The translations under genes and the position numbers were made by a program. A stretch of DNA of 64,000 nucleotides from Castellaniella sp. (GTDB lineage Bacteria; Pseudomonadota; Gammaproteobacteria; Burkholderiales; Burkholderiaceae_B): positions 19,793 through 83,792 of the forward strand of contig NZ_SCQN01000058.1 of NCBI RefSeq assembly GCF_004321985.1, written 5' to 3'. Under the pieces are notes generated by a model. It ran no database searches. It saw nothing but the letters and a program-made list of their open reading frames with translations, and was not told where the DNA came from. This document shows, in pieces, positions 41,970 through 49,623 of the stretch; the stretch's first letter is position 1; each line of letters opens with the position of its first letter.

Positions 41970-41998
41970 ACTATACGGCATCGCGCTGGATTTGGCAA
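41970..41998 (-). promoter_or_regulatory. Sigma-70 promoter of the spc operon
   Basis: TTGCCA (41993-41998), exactly 17 bp, then TATAGT (41970-41975) on the minus strand. Transcription would start near 41963, leaving a leader of about 210 nt before rplN. It lies 46 bp downstream of the amidohydrolase stop, outside that gene. Confidence 0.75.
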
Positions 41999-42043
41999 AC
42001 GAAGGCGAGGTCCAATGTGAAAGACTCACAACGATGGCTTCGC

Positions 42044-43318
42044 TCACAGGGCAAGGGACGCCACAGCATGCGCCAGCGCCCGGACCCCCAATGTCAGAGG
42101 CTCGGGAGCTGTGGCTTCCGCCGCGTTGTGACTGATACCGGCGATGCTCGGCACGAAGATCATCGCGGACGGGCAATGCTGCGCCATGTACATGGCATCG
42201 TGGAACGCGCCCGAACTCAGGCGAACGGCCGCATCAAACCCGGCTTGCTTGCTCACCTCGTCGCAAGCCTGTGCGACGACCTCGAGTACCGACGCGTGGA
42301 AGATGGTGGGCGCCTTGCAGAAAAAGCGATCGAGCGTCGCTTCTCCGCGCCAGTCCCAGGCGGTGACGGTCCGATTCAATATTTCCTCGAACCGATCGAG
42401 CGCTGCGTCATCCGGGCAGCGCGCGTCGACCGTAAAGACGACTTTCCCGGCGATCGTGTTGATGGAATTCGGCTCGACGACCCAGCTGCCCATGGTGACG
42501 CGCAAGGCGGGATGCACCTGGGCGGCGGCCTCATTCAAGCGTTGCACCATGCCAGTCGCCGCCACGATGGCGTCGGCCCGCCGCTCCATGGGTGTGGTGC
42601 CGGCGTGGCTGGCCTGCCCGAGGCACGTGGCGCGGTACCAGCGCACGCCCTGGATGCCCGTCACCACGCCCAACGGCAGCCCCGCTTGCTCGAGTACCGG
42701 CCCCTGCTCGATGTGCAGTTCCACGTAGGCGGAAAGCGGCGTCCCCATGGGGCAACGCCGCACGTCGGCCATCTCGGCCAGGGCCTCGTCGAGCGCCTCG
42801 CCAAATGTAACCCCATGGCCGTCGGTCGACTTGCGGTACTCCGTCAGGTCTGCGGCGCCCACGAACGCACTCGAGCCCATGGCGCCAGGACCGAAGCGGC
42901 AGCCTTCTTCGTTGGTCCAGGCAACGACCTCGACCGGCCGCCGTGTACGGATCCCGGCATCGTTCAGGGCCGCAATGACCTCCAGGCCCGCGATCACGCC
43001 ATAAGCGCCATCGAGCTTCCCGCCGACCGGCTGTGTGTCGGCATGGCTCCCCGTCAGCACCGGGGGCAACGCCTCCGTGCCCGGTCGCCGGAAAAACAGA
43101 TTGCCGCAGTCATCGACCGCCACATCACAGCCCAAGGCACGGGCCTGTTCGACCAGGAAGCGGCGCGCCGCACGATCGACGGATGAGAGGGTTTCGCGCG
43201 CTACCCCGCCATCAGATCGTCCGCCGAAGCGGGCCAGCTCCGCAATGCGTGACTGGACGCGGTCGTGATCGACCGCACTGGTGGCTTGCCAAGCAATGGC
43301 AGCAATTTCCTCGTTCAT
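42044..43318 (-). CDS. M20-type amidohydrolase (N-carbamoyl-L-amino acid hydrolase/allantoate amidohydrolase family)
   Basis: A 424-residue zinc hydrolase. Metal-site motifs are GSHADTQPVGGKLDGAYG, WTNEEGCRFGP and SGAFHDA; ELHIEQGPVLE is typical of the carbamoylase/allantoate branch. These enzymes release ammonia and often CO2 from ureido acids (N-carbamoyl amino acids, ureidopropionate, allantoate). The start at 43318 has AAGGGA upstream, whereas the in-frame ATG at 43336 has no proper spacing. It follows an amidase gene in a Liv-type operon, so a nitrogen-rich amide or ureide is the likely substrate. Confidence 0.88.
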   Translation of the reverse strand: MNEEIAAIAWQATSAVDHDRVQSRIAELARFGGRSDGGVARETLSSVDRAARRFLVEQARALGCDVAVDDCGNLFFRRPGTEALPPVLTGSHADTQPVGGKLDGAYGVIAGLEVIAALNDAGIRTRRPVEVVAWTNEEGCRFGPGAMGSSAFVGAADLTEYRKSTDGHGVTFGEALDEALAEMADVRRCPMGTPLSAYVELHIEQGPVLEQAGLPLGVVTGIQGVRWYRATCLGQASHAGTTPMERRADAIVAATGMVQRLNEAAAQVHPALRVTMGSWVVEPNSINTIAGKVVFTVDARCPDDAALDRFEEILNRTVTAWDWRGEATLDRFFCKAPTIFHASVLEVVAQACDEVSKQAGFDAAVRLSSGAFHDAMYMAQHCPSAMIFVPSIAGISHNAAEATAPEPLTLGVRALAHAVASLAL

Positions 43319-43339
43319 CTCGTCTTCCCTTGTCATCCC

Positions 43340-44635
43340 TCAGTGCGACGACAAAAGGTGCTGTTCGAGCGCGTGGGCGGCCGACAACGCCAAGGCGTCA
43401 CCATACAAAGAACCGACTATCGTCACACCGATCGGCATGCCGGTAGCGCCAACGCCCGTAGGCACATGCACACAGGGGCTTCCCAGCACCGTCCACATGC
43501 GGCAGAAGAGCGGGTCGCCCGTCGAATCCAGGCCGACTGGAGCCTCACCCACCGTGCTGGGAGCGAGCACGACGTCAAACGGAGCGAGCACCTCACGCAA
43601 GGCAGCGCGCGCCTCGGCTGCAAGGCGGCGCGCCGCGATAGCCGCTTCGCCTGGTGTCCTTGCACCGCCCTCGAGCATCTGAGCGAATGGCGCACTGAAT
43701 CGGGCGCGATCAGGCACGGGCACCGCCTTGAAGGAAGCCGCCGCCTCGTACGCCATGAGAACCGCCTGTGCCTCGTTGAGCCCCTCAAACAGGGGCGGCA
43801 GCACGACATCGGACACCTTGGCGCCCATGCGGGAGAAAGCGTCAGCGCCCGCTGCCATCGCGCGCTCAGTGTCGACGCCTGCCTGCGACCAGTACGGTGT
43901 GCGGCATAGTCCCACCCGCAGTCCGTCGATCTCGCGCGGAACCAGCATCCATCCCGTGAGTGCACTGACGAAGCAGGCGGCGTCGTCGACCGTACGCGCC
44001 AGCACACCCACCGTATCCAGGCTTTGGGCAAGCGGCCTGACCCCGGCAGTGGAGACCGTGCCAAAGCTCGGCTTGTAGCCGACCACCCCGCAAAAAGCGG
44101 CTGGCCGAACGATGGACCCCGCCGTCTGCGTCCCGAATGCCAGCGGCACCATGCCGGCCGCCACGGCGGCCGCCGACCCGCTGGAAGAGCCCCCGGGCGT
44201 GTGAACCATGCCGGCCGGGCTGCGTGGATTGCGCGTGACACCCGGCGTATAGCATGCGAACTCCGTGGTGACGGTTTTACCCATCACCACGGCCCCCGCG
44301 CTACGTGTCAGGGCCACGCAGGCCGCATCCAGCGCGGGGCGGTGTCCTCGGTAGATCGGCGAGCCGTAGGTAGTGGGCATGTCGGCCGTGTCGATGAGGT
44401 CCTTGACCCCCACCGGCACGCCGGCGAGCAGTCCACCACGGGTCGTCGGGCTTGCGTCCAGCGCACGGGCCTGAGCCCGCACGGCATCGGGCTCAAAGTG
44501 CTCCCAGGCGCCGATCGCCGCTTTCTCGTGCACCCGGTCGATGAAGGCTTCCACGACCGCCAGCGCACTCAATTCGCCGCTGGCCACGGCGCGCGCCAGC
44601 GTGCGAGCCGAAAGCCCTGTTATTTCCGTAGCCAT
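43340..44635 (-). CDS. Amidase of the amidase-signature (GatA-like) family
   Basis: A 431-residue hydrolase with the Ser-cisSer-Lys triad: Lys in VGVKDLIDTAD, the Gly/Ser-rich GGSSSGSAAAVAAG and the nucleophile in GTQTAGSIVRPAAFCG. It would hydrolyse an amide linkage. It is not gatA: no gatB or gatC is near and it lies in a transport operon, 7 bp after livF. The start at 44635 (MATEITGLSAR) is chosen because the longer frame runs into livF. Confidence 0.9.
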   Translation of the reverse strand: MATEITGLSARTLARAVASGELSALAVVEAFIDRVHEKAAIGAWEHFEPDAVRAQARALDASPTTRGGLLAGVPVGVKDLIDTADMPTTYGSPIYRGHRPALDAACVALTRSAGAVVMGKTVTTEFACYTPGVTRNPRSPAGMVHTPGGSSSGSAAAVAAGMVPLAFGTQTAGSIVRPAAFCGVVGYKPSFGTVSTAGVRPLAQSLDTVGVLARTVDDAACFVSALTGWMLVPREIDGLRVGLCRTPYWSQAGVDTERAMAAGADAFSRMGAKVSDVVLPPLFEGLNEAQAVLMAYEAAASFKAVPVPDRARFSAPFAQMLEGGARTPGEAAIAARRLAAEARAALREVLAPFDVVLAPSTVGEAPVGLDSTGDPLFCRMWTVLGSPCVHVPTGVGATGMPIGVTIVGSLYGDALALSAAHALEQHLLSSH

Positions 44636-44642
44636 GGCCGTT

Positions 44643-45350
44643 CTATCCGAAATAGGCCGAACGAACTTCATCGTTCTCGGCCAGTGTCTGCGCCGTGCCA
44701 TGCGCGACGACGCGCCCTTGTGTGAGCACATAGCCGTAATGCGAGATCGCCAGCGTTTGCCGCGCGTTCTGTTCCACAAGCAATACGGTGATGCCCAATT
44801 GGTTGATATGCTTGATCACGTTGAAATTCTCTTTGACGAACAGAGGAGAAAGGCCGAGCGACGGCTCGTCGATGATCAGCAGTTTGGGCTCCGCCATCAG
44901 TCCGCGTCCGATCGACACCATGGCCTGCTCACCCCCGGACATGGTACCTGCGAGCTGCGTGGCGCGTTCCGCGAGCCTGGGGAAAATCTCGTATACCTTC
45001 CCCAGGCGCTCGCGCAGTATGTGCTCATCCTTCTCCAGAAATCCACCCAGCGCAAGGTTCTCAGCCACCGTCATGCGGGGGAAGACCTTGCGCCCCTCGG
45101 GAATGCAGGCAATGCCCTGCGCCACGATGTCGTGCGTTTTCATGCCTGAGAGCTCTCTGCCGCCCCAGAGCAGCGAGCCCGCGCGCGGCGGGGTCAGACC
45201 GAAAATGGAACGGATCAACGTTGTCTTGCCGGCCCCGTTCGCACCCAGGATGCAAGTGATCCGCCCCTGCACAACGTCGATCGAGACGTCATGCAGTACG
45301 TCCACCGTGTCGTAGCGGGTACAGAGATCGCGAACCACCAAATCGCTCAT
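44643..45350 (-). CDS. livF: Branched-chain amino acid-type ABC transporter ATP-binding protein LivF
   Basis: A 235-residue ATPase: Walker A GANGAGKTT, signature MSGGEQAMV and Walker B LLIIDEPSLGLSP. It overlaps livG by 4 bp and, with livG, livM, livH and the binding protein, completes a transporter separate from the one at 6540-11245. Confidence 0.95.
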   Translation of the reverse strand: MSDLVVRDLCTRYDTVDVLHDVSIDVVQGRITCILGANGAGKTTLIRSIFGLTPPRAGSLLWGGRELSGMKTHDIVAQGIACIPEGRKVFPRMTVAENLALGGFLEKDEHILRERLGKVYEIFPRLAERATQLAGTMSGGEQAMVSIGRGLMAEPKLLIIDEPSLGLSPLFVKENFNVIKHINQLGITVLLVEQNARQTLAISHYGYVLTQGRVVAHGTAQTLAENDEVRSAYFG

Positions 45351-46141
45351 TGATCATCCTCCCCGCCGAGATACGCAGTTTGTACGATAGGATCGGCGGT
45401 GATCTGCGCGTAGGTGCCCTCCGATATTTTCTGCCCGAAGTTCAGCACCACGCACCGATCCGTGATGCGCTCGATCACATTCATCTCGTGTTCGATCAGG
45501 ATCACGGTGAGGCCCGTCACCTTTTCACGTACCTGGAGAATGTCGCTCATGAGCTCAGCGGTTTCGTCATGCGTCATACCCGCCGAGGGCTCATCGAGCA
45601 ACAGCAGCGACGGGTCGCCGATCAGCGCCCGGCATACCTCGATACGCCGTCGATCGATCATGGTGAACGTCCCCACGGCTTCGAACAAATGGTCCAGCAG
45701 CGCAGGACTGAAAATCTTCAATAATGCACGCACCTTCTCGACATAGCGTTCATACTCTTGCCGGAAAGCCCGCCGCCGCAGCAAATTGAACACAATTCCG
45801 CGGTGCATGTTCTGGTAATCGCCGATGACGATGTTGTCGAACACCGTCAGGGAAAGCGACAGCCGCGAGCGTTGAAAGGTGCGCGCCACCCCCATCCGGT
45901 AGACTTCCTGTGGCGATTTGCCGACGACTTCCTGGCCATCGAGCGTCACATGTCCGGATGATGCGCGGTAAAGGCCGGTGAGGACGTTGAAGAAGGTGGT
46001 CTTGCCCGACCCATTGGGCCCCAACAGCCCGAGGACCTCTCCTTTGAATACCTGCATGTCGAGACGGTCGAGCGCCACCAGGCCGCCAAAGCGCATGGTG
46101 AGATCGTGTGCCTGGACGAGTACGCCGTTGTCGTTCATCAT
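45347..46141 (-). CDS. livG: Branched-chain amino acid-type ABC transporter ATP-binding protein LivG
   Basis: A 264-residue ATPase with Walker A GPNGSGKTT, Walker B LLLLDEPSAGM and switch EHEMNVI. The expected LSGGQ signature is replaced by MIDRRRIEV, as in a divergent LivG. The start may be 46141 or 46138 (two adjacent ATGs). It overlaps livM and livF by 4 bp. Confidence 0.94.
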   Translation of the reverse strand: MMNDNGVLVQAHDLTMRFGGLVALDRLDMQVFKGEVLGLLGPNGSGKTTFFNVLTGLYRASSGHVTLDGQEVVGKSPQEVYRMGVARTFQRSRLSLSLTVFDNIVIGDYQNMHRGIVFNLLRRRAFRQEYERYVEKVRALLKIFSPALLDHLFEAVGTFTMIDRRRIEVCRALIGDPSLLLLDEPSAGMTHDETAELMSDILQVREKVTGLTVILIEHEMNVIERITDRCVVLNFGQKISEGTYAQITADPIVQTAYLGGEDDQ

Positions 46142-47304
46142 GCCTCGACCTGGCGGAAAAACAGGCGCGTGGCGCGTGGGATGAGACCATCGGGCCGGAA
46201 TAACAGAATGGCGATGACCAACGCGGCGTAGAAAAGAAAGCGGTATTCCTGCATGAATTGGAATTTCTCGGGCAGCACCAGGACGATGACGGCGGCCGGC
46301 AGTATGCCCAGGCTGTTGCCAAGCCCCCCGAGAATGACGATGGACACCATGAGCAGGGAGTCGGAGAACGCGAAGTTGTTCGGTGCGACGAACGCCGTCG
46401 CCATGGCGTAGACGCTACCCGCCACCCCGGCCATGAAGTTCCCCAGGGTGAACGACAAGGCCTTCCAGCGCGCGATATGCAGCCCGAACGTGGCGGCAGC
46501 GGTTTCATCGGTACGCACGACGTCCATGCTCAACCCTATCCACGAGCGCCGCAGTACGTCGATGGCGAGGTAAGACACGGCGCAGATCACCAGCGCGAGC
46601 AGCGCATAGCTGGCATAAAACGAGACGTCGGTCCCGAACACGGTGAAGCCATCGTTGAAGTGATAGCCAAAGAGCGTCATGCCCGGAACGTTCAAGCCCT
46701 GGGGTCCGCCCAGCGTATCGTTGACCTCGAGGAATGTCTTGAAGAGAATGCCAAATGCGATGGTGACCAGCGCCGTGTAATGGCTGCGCGTGCGCAGCAC
46801 CGGCAGCACGAGCAGCCCGCCCACGAGTGCGGCCACCACTCCACCCAACCCAATGACGAGCCAGTGGGGCACGCTGGTGTGCGCTGTCATCACAGCGGCG
46901 GTGTAACTGCCAATGCCGAAGAAGGCAGCACCGGCGAAGTTCGGTATACCGGTGAAGCCGAATTGCATGTTCAGCCCCAGACAAACCGTGGCGAACAGCA
47001 GCACCGTGCACACCATGAGCAGTTGAAAATCGGCATCGTACAAGGCCGCAATCAGGACGACGGCCCCGGCCAGCGCCCACAGCCTGGCCTGTGCAGCATG
47101 TGCGTCACCCGCCTGACGGAGGCGCGCGGCAAATCCAGTGCGGTGGGCCGCTGCCACCACGAGGCCCGCAGCCACCAGCAACACCGCCACGCCGACCTGG
47201 TTGGTGGTTTGAAGGAATACCCAAAGGTAGGCGACCAGCGCAGCGGTGGTGATCGCGAGCAGGACACCTGCGGCGCGGGTGGAGACGGAGTTGGGGAGAG
47301 CCAT
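46138..47304 (-). CDS. livM: Branched-chain amino acid-type ABC transporter permease LivM
   Basis: A 388-residue permease with about ten hydrophobic segments and the LivM motifs GLNMQFGFTGIPNFAGAAFFGIG and SAYRRS-like region replaced by VLRRSWIGLSMDVVRTDE. The ATG at 47304 has GAGAGG upstream; an in-frame GTG five codons earlier overlaps livH. Confidence 0.93.
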   Translation of the reverse strand: MALPNSVSTRAAGVLLAITTAALVAYLWVFLQTTNQVGVAVLLVAAGLVVAAAHRTGFAARLRQAGDAHAAQARLWALAGAVVLIAALYDADFQLLMVCTVLLFATVCLGLNMQFGFTGIPNFAGAAFFGIGSYTAAVMTAHTSVPHWLVIGLGGVVAALVGGLLVLPVLRTRSHYTALVTIAFGILFKTFLEVNDTLGGPQGLNVPGMTLFGYHFNDGFTVFGTDVSFYASYALLALVICAVSYLAIDVLRRSWIGLSMDVVRTDETAAATFGLHIARWKALSFTLGNFMAGVAGSVYAMATAFVAPNNFAFSDSLLMVSIVILGGLGNSLGILPAAVIVLVLPEKFQFMQEYRFLFYAALVIAILLFRPDGLIPRATRLFFRQVEA

Positions 47305-47305
47305 G

Positions 47306-48235
47306 TCAGACCCTCTCACTGAATTTTTCGGCGATCAGGCCTGTGGGCCGCCAAGCCATGAGCACGATGACGACGGCAAAGGCGAACACGTCCTTGTAAG
47401 CGCTGGCGATGCCGGGCACCAACGCGGGCAGCGCCACACTGCCGAACACCTGCAGGCCCGCGAAGATGAACCCGCCGATGACGGCACCGTACATGCTGCC
47501 CAACCCGCCCAGAATGGCGGCCGCAAAACCGATGACGCCCAGCATCAGCCCGACGCTGAAATTGATCTCGTTGTAGTACAGGCCGTTCATGACGCCGGCA
47601 AGCGCGGCCAGACCCGAACCCAGCGCGAAGGTGACCAGCACCACCGCTTCGAAATTGATGCCCATGAGACGCGCCGTTTCACTGTCTTGCGCCACGGCGC
47701 GGATGGCGCGGCCCAGGCGCGAACGGGTAATGAGCAAATGCACGCACACGATGGACGCCAAGCCAAACAGCAGGAGAATGACGCTGTCGATGCGCAGGTT
47801 GAAGCCTCCGAGATTCACCGATCCGGTCGGGAGCAACGCGGGGAAGCGCTTGGGATTGGAGCCGTCAGGATAGAACAGGCGGACCGCCTCGCGCAGCACC
47901 GTGCCCAACATCAGCGTGACCAACAGCGTGTTCATTGGATCCGCCTTGCGCAGCGGCAGCACCAAATATTTGGCAACGGCGGCACCCAAGAGTGCCGTGA
48001 TGCTCACCGCGCACACCAAGACTGCCAGCAACTGCAGCCAAGGTGAGCTGAATCCCAGCGCCAGCACGCCGAACGACGCCGCCAGGCCTGCAAAAGCGCC
48101 CACGACCAGCACATCGCCGTGCGAAAAATTGATGACGTCGAGCACGCCGAAAAACAGCGTGAAGCCGACTGCCACCATGGCATAGATCATGCCGAGCATG
48201 AGGCCATTGAAAACGTACTGCGCAAGAACAGCCAT
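47306..48235 (-). CDS. livH: Branched-chain amino acid-type ABC transporter permease LivH
   Basis: A 309-residue permease (MAVLAQYVFNGLMLGMIYAM; DVINFSHGDVLVVGAF) pairing with LivM. It is separated from the binding-protein gene by 79 bp that contain a strong hairpin. Confidence 0.94.
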   Translation of the reverse strand: MAVLAQYVFNGLMLGMIYAMVAVGFTLFFGVLDVINFSHGDVLVVGAFAGLAASFGVLALGFSSPWLQLLAVLVCAVSITALLGAAVAKYLVLPLRKADPMNTLLVTLMLGTVLREAVRLFYPDGSNPKRFPALLPTGSVNLGGFNLRIDSVILLLFGLASIVCVHLLITRSRLGRAIRAVAQDSETARLMGINFEAVVLVTFALGSGLAALAGVMNGLYYNEINFSVGLMLGVIGFAAAILGGLGSMYGAVIGGFIFAGLQVFGSVALPALVPGIASAYKDVFAFAVVIVLMAWRPTGLIAEKFSERV

Positions 48236-48283
48236 GATGCTCCCTAACCGGCTGGGCCTGTAGGATTACAGGAATACGTGCGC

Positions 48284-48307
48284 CGCGCCCCAAACCTCCG
48301 GGGCGCG
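48284..48307. promoter_or_regulatory. Hairpin between the second binding-protein gene and livH
   Basis: Perfect 8-bp stem CGCGCCCC/GGGGCGCG with an 8-nt loop, 8 bp after the binding-protein stop. The parallel hairpin in the other Liv operon suggests a shared role in making more binding protein than permease. Confidence 0.55.
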
Positions 48308-48314
48308 CCGGATG

Positions 48315-49496
48315 TCAGAGACCGGGCAGCTTCTTGGTGCCCTTGCCGTAGGCGCTGTCTTCCCAGACCGCCCACTTTCCATTGTCGACCACGTATTTGG
48401 TGATCAGCGGCACGACATTCTGCCCGTGGTCGTCGAACGTCACCTTGCCGATAATGGTGTCGGCGTCTTTGGTTTTATGCAGTTCCTGGGTGACTTTCTT
48501 GCGATCAGGGCCCACCTTGTCGATGGCGTCCATGAGCAGGTTGGCGGCAACGAATGCGAACGGACCATAGGCCTCGGGCCGTTCACCGTAGCCTTGCTTG
48601 TCATAGGCCTGGACGAATTGCGCGCCGCCGGGCAGCTTTTCAAGCGGTGCCCCTTCCAGGAACGCGAGCGAACCTTCTGCCACCTTGGGTCCAACGCCCT
48701 CTATGTAGGCGTCGGACTTGATGCCTGAGGTCCCCTGGAAGACCGCGGGAACCCCCAGCTTCTCCATCTGGGTGCGAATACGCACGCCCAGCGGCGTCAG
48801 CCCCCCGAAGAACAGTACCTGGGGGTGCGCCTCCTTGATCTTGGTGAGCTCTGTCGTGAAATCCTGCTGATCGACGGTCACGCCGAAATTGGCCAGAACC
48901 TTACCACCGAATTGCTTCAGATAGCGATTGAAGTACTCGTTGTGGCCCTTCCCGTAATCGGTCGTGTCGTGAATCACACCCCAGGTGCGGTAGCCCAGGT
49001 CGTGCATGAACTTCACCGCCACCTCATTCTGGTTGATCATCGTACCGTTGACACGGAACACTTCCTGATAGTCGTGGCCATAGGTGACTTCGGGCAGAAC
49101 CGCGCCCCACACGATGGCCGGCATGTGGAATCGGTGATAGACACCCACCGTCGCGCTGGCCACGGCGGAGCAGTAGTGCGTGATGCCACCGATGATGCTT
49201 CTGTCAGCCCCCATCTTGGTGGCTACCTGGACCCCTATATTGGGCCGGCACTCATCATCCTGCACCACCAGCTGGTAGGTGTACTTGGCCTTGGGGTCCG
49301 CATTGTGCTGACGCACGGCGAGGTCCGCCGAATTCCGACCCCCCAGGCCAATGGCTGCCGAGCCACCGGTCAACGGCCCAATGAACGCGATCTTCACGAC
49401 CTCTTTGGCTTGAGAGCCCAGCGGCATCAGTGCCATCCCCAACGACAGGCACAGTGCACTCGCCTTCAACAACGTCTTTGCCCCAACCTTGTCCAT
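48315..49496 (-). CDS. ABC transporter substrate-binding protein (LivK-like)
   Basis: A 393-residue periplasmic binding protein of the Leu/Ile/Val-receptor family. A Sec signal peptide (LLKASALCLSLGMALMPLGSQA) is cleaved near residue 27. KIAFIGPLTGGSAAIGLGG is the family N-terminal motif. The ATG at 49496 has AAGGAGA upstream; the longer in-frame extension is unlikely. It is first in the operon with livHMGF, an amidase and an amidohydrolase. Ligand unknown, probably an amide or ureide. Confidence 0.94.
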   Translation of the reverse strand: MDKVGAKTLLKASALCLSLGMALMPLGSQAKEVVKIAFIGPLTGGSAAIGLGGRNSADLAVRQHNADPKAKYTYQLVVQDDECRPNIGVQVATKMGADRSIIGGITHYCSAVASATVGVYHRFHMPAIVWGAVLPEVTYGHDYQEVFRVNGTMINQNEVAVKFMHDLGYRTWGVIHDTTDYGKGHNEYFNRYLKQFGGKVLANFGVTVDQQDFTTELTKIKEAHPQVLFFGGLTPLGVRIRTQMEKLGVPAVFQGTSGIKSDAYIEGVGPKVAEGSLAFLEGAPLEKLPGGAQFVQAYDKQGYGERPEAYGPFAFVAANLLMDAIDKVGPDRKKVTQELHKTKDADTIIGKVTFDDHGQNVVPLITKYVVDNGKWAVWEDSAYGKGTKKLPGL

Positions 49497-49524
49497 CCCT
49501 GTCTCCTTGACTGTTTTCAATGGC

Positions 49525-49542
49525 GACACTGAATTCCGTGTC
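49525..49542. promoter_or_regulatory. Palindrome in the leader of the second Liv operon
   Basis: GACAC and GTGTC arms flank an internal GAATTC palindrome; only one base pair out of nine is mismatched. It lies between the predicted promoter and the binding-protein start, where a repressor could block transcription. Confidence 0.5.
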
Positions 49543-49559
49543 TTTATCCAAGACTCGTG

Positions 49560-49589
49560 AGTATATCGGCCTACATCCGGCAGGCGCAA
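49560..49589 (-). promoter_or_regulatory. Candidate sigma-70 promoter of the second Liv operon
   Basis: TTGCGC (49584-49589), 18 bp, TATACT (49560-49565) on the minus strand; start expected near 49553, about 57 nt before the binding-protein ATG. Confidence 0.6.
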
Positions 49590-49623
49590 TCACTGGCCGC
49601 GCCCCGTTGGTACGAAGCGACTG

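Noticed and set aside
41941..42135. A 64-codon plus-strand frame near the spc promoter
   Set aside because: It overlaps the predicted promoter and the 3' end of the amidohydrolase gene on the other strand, and has no similarity or Shine-Dalgarno.
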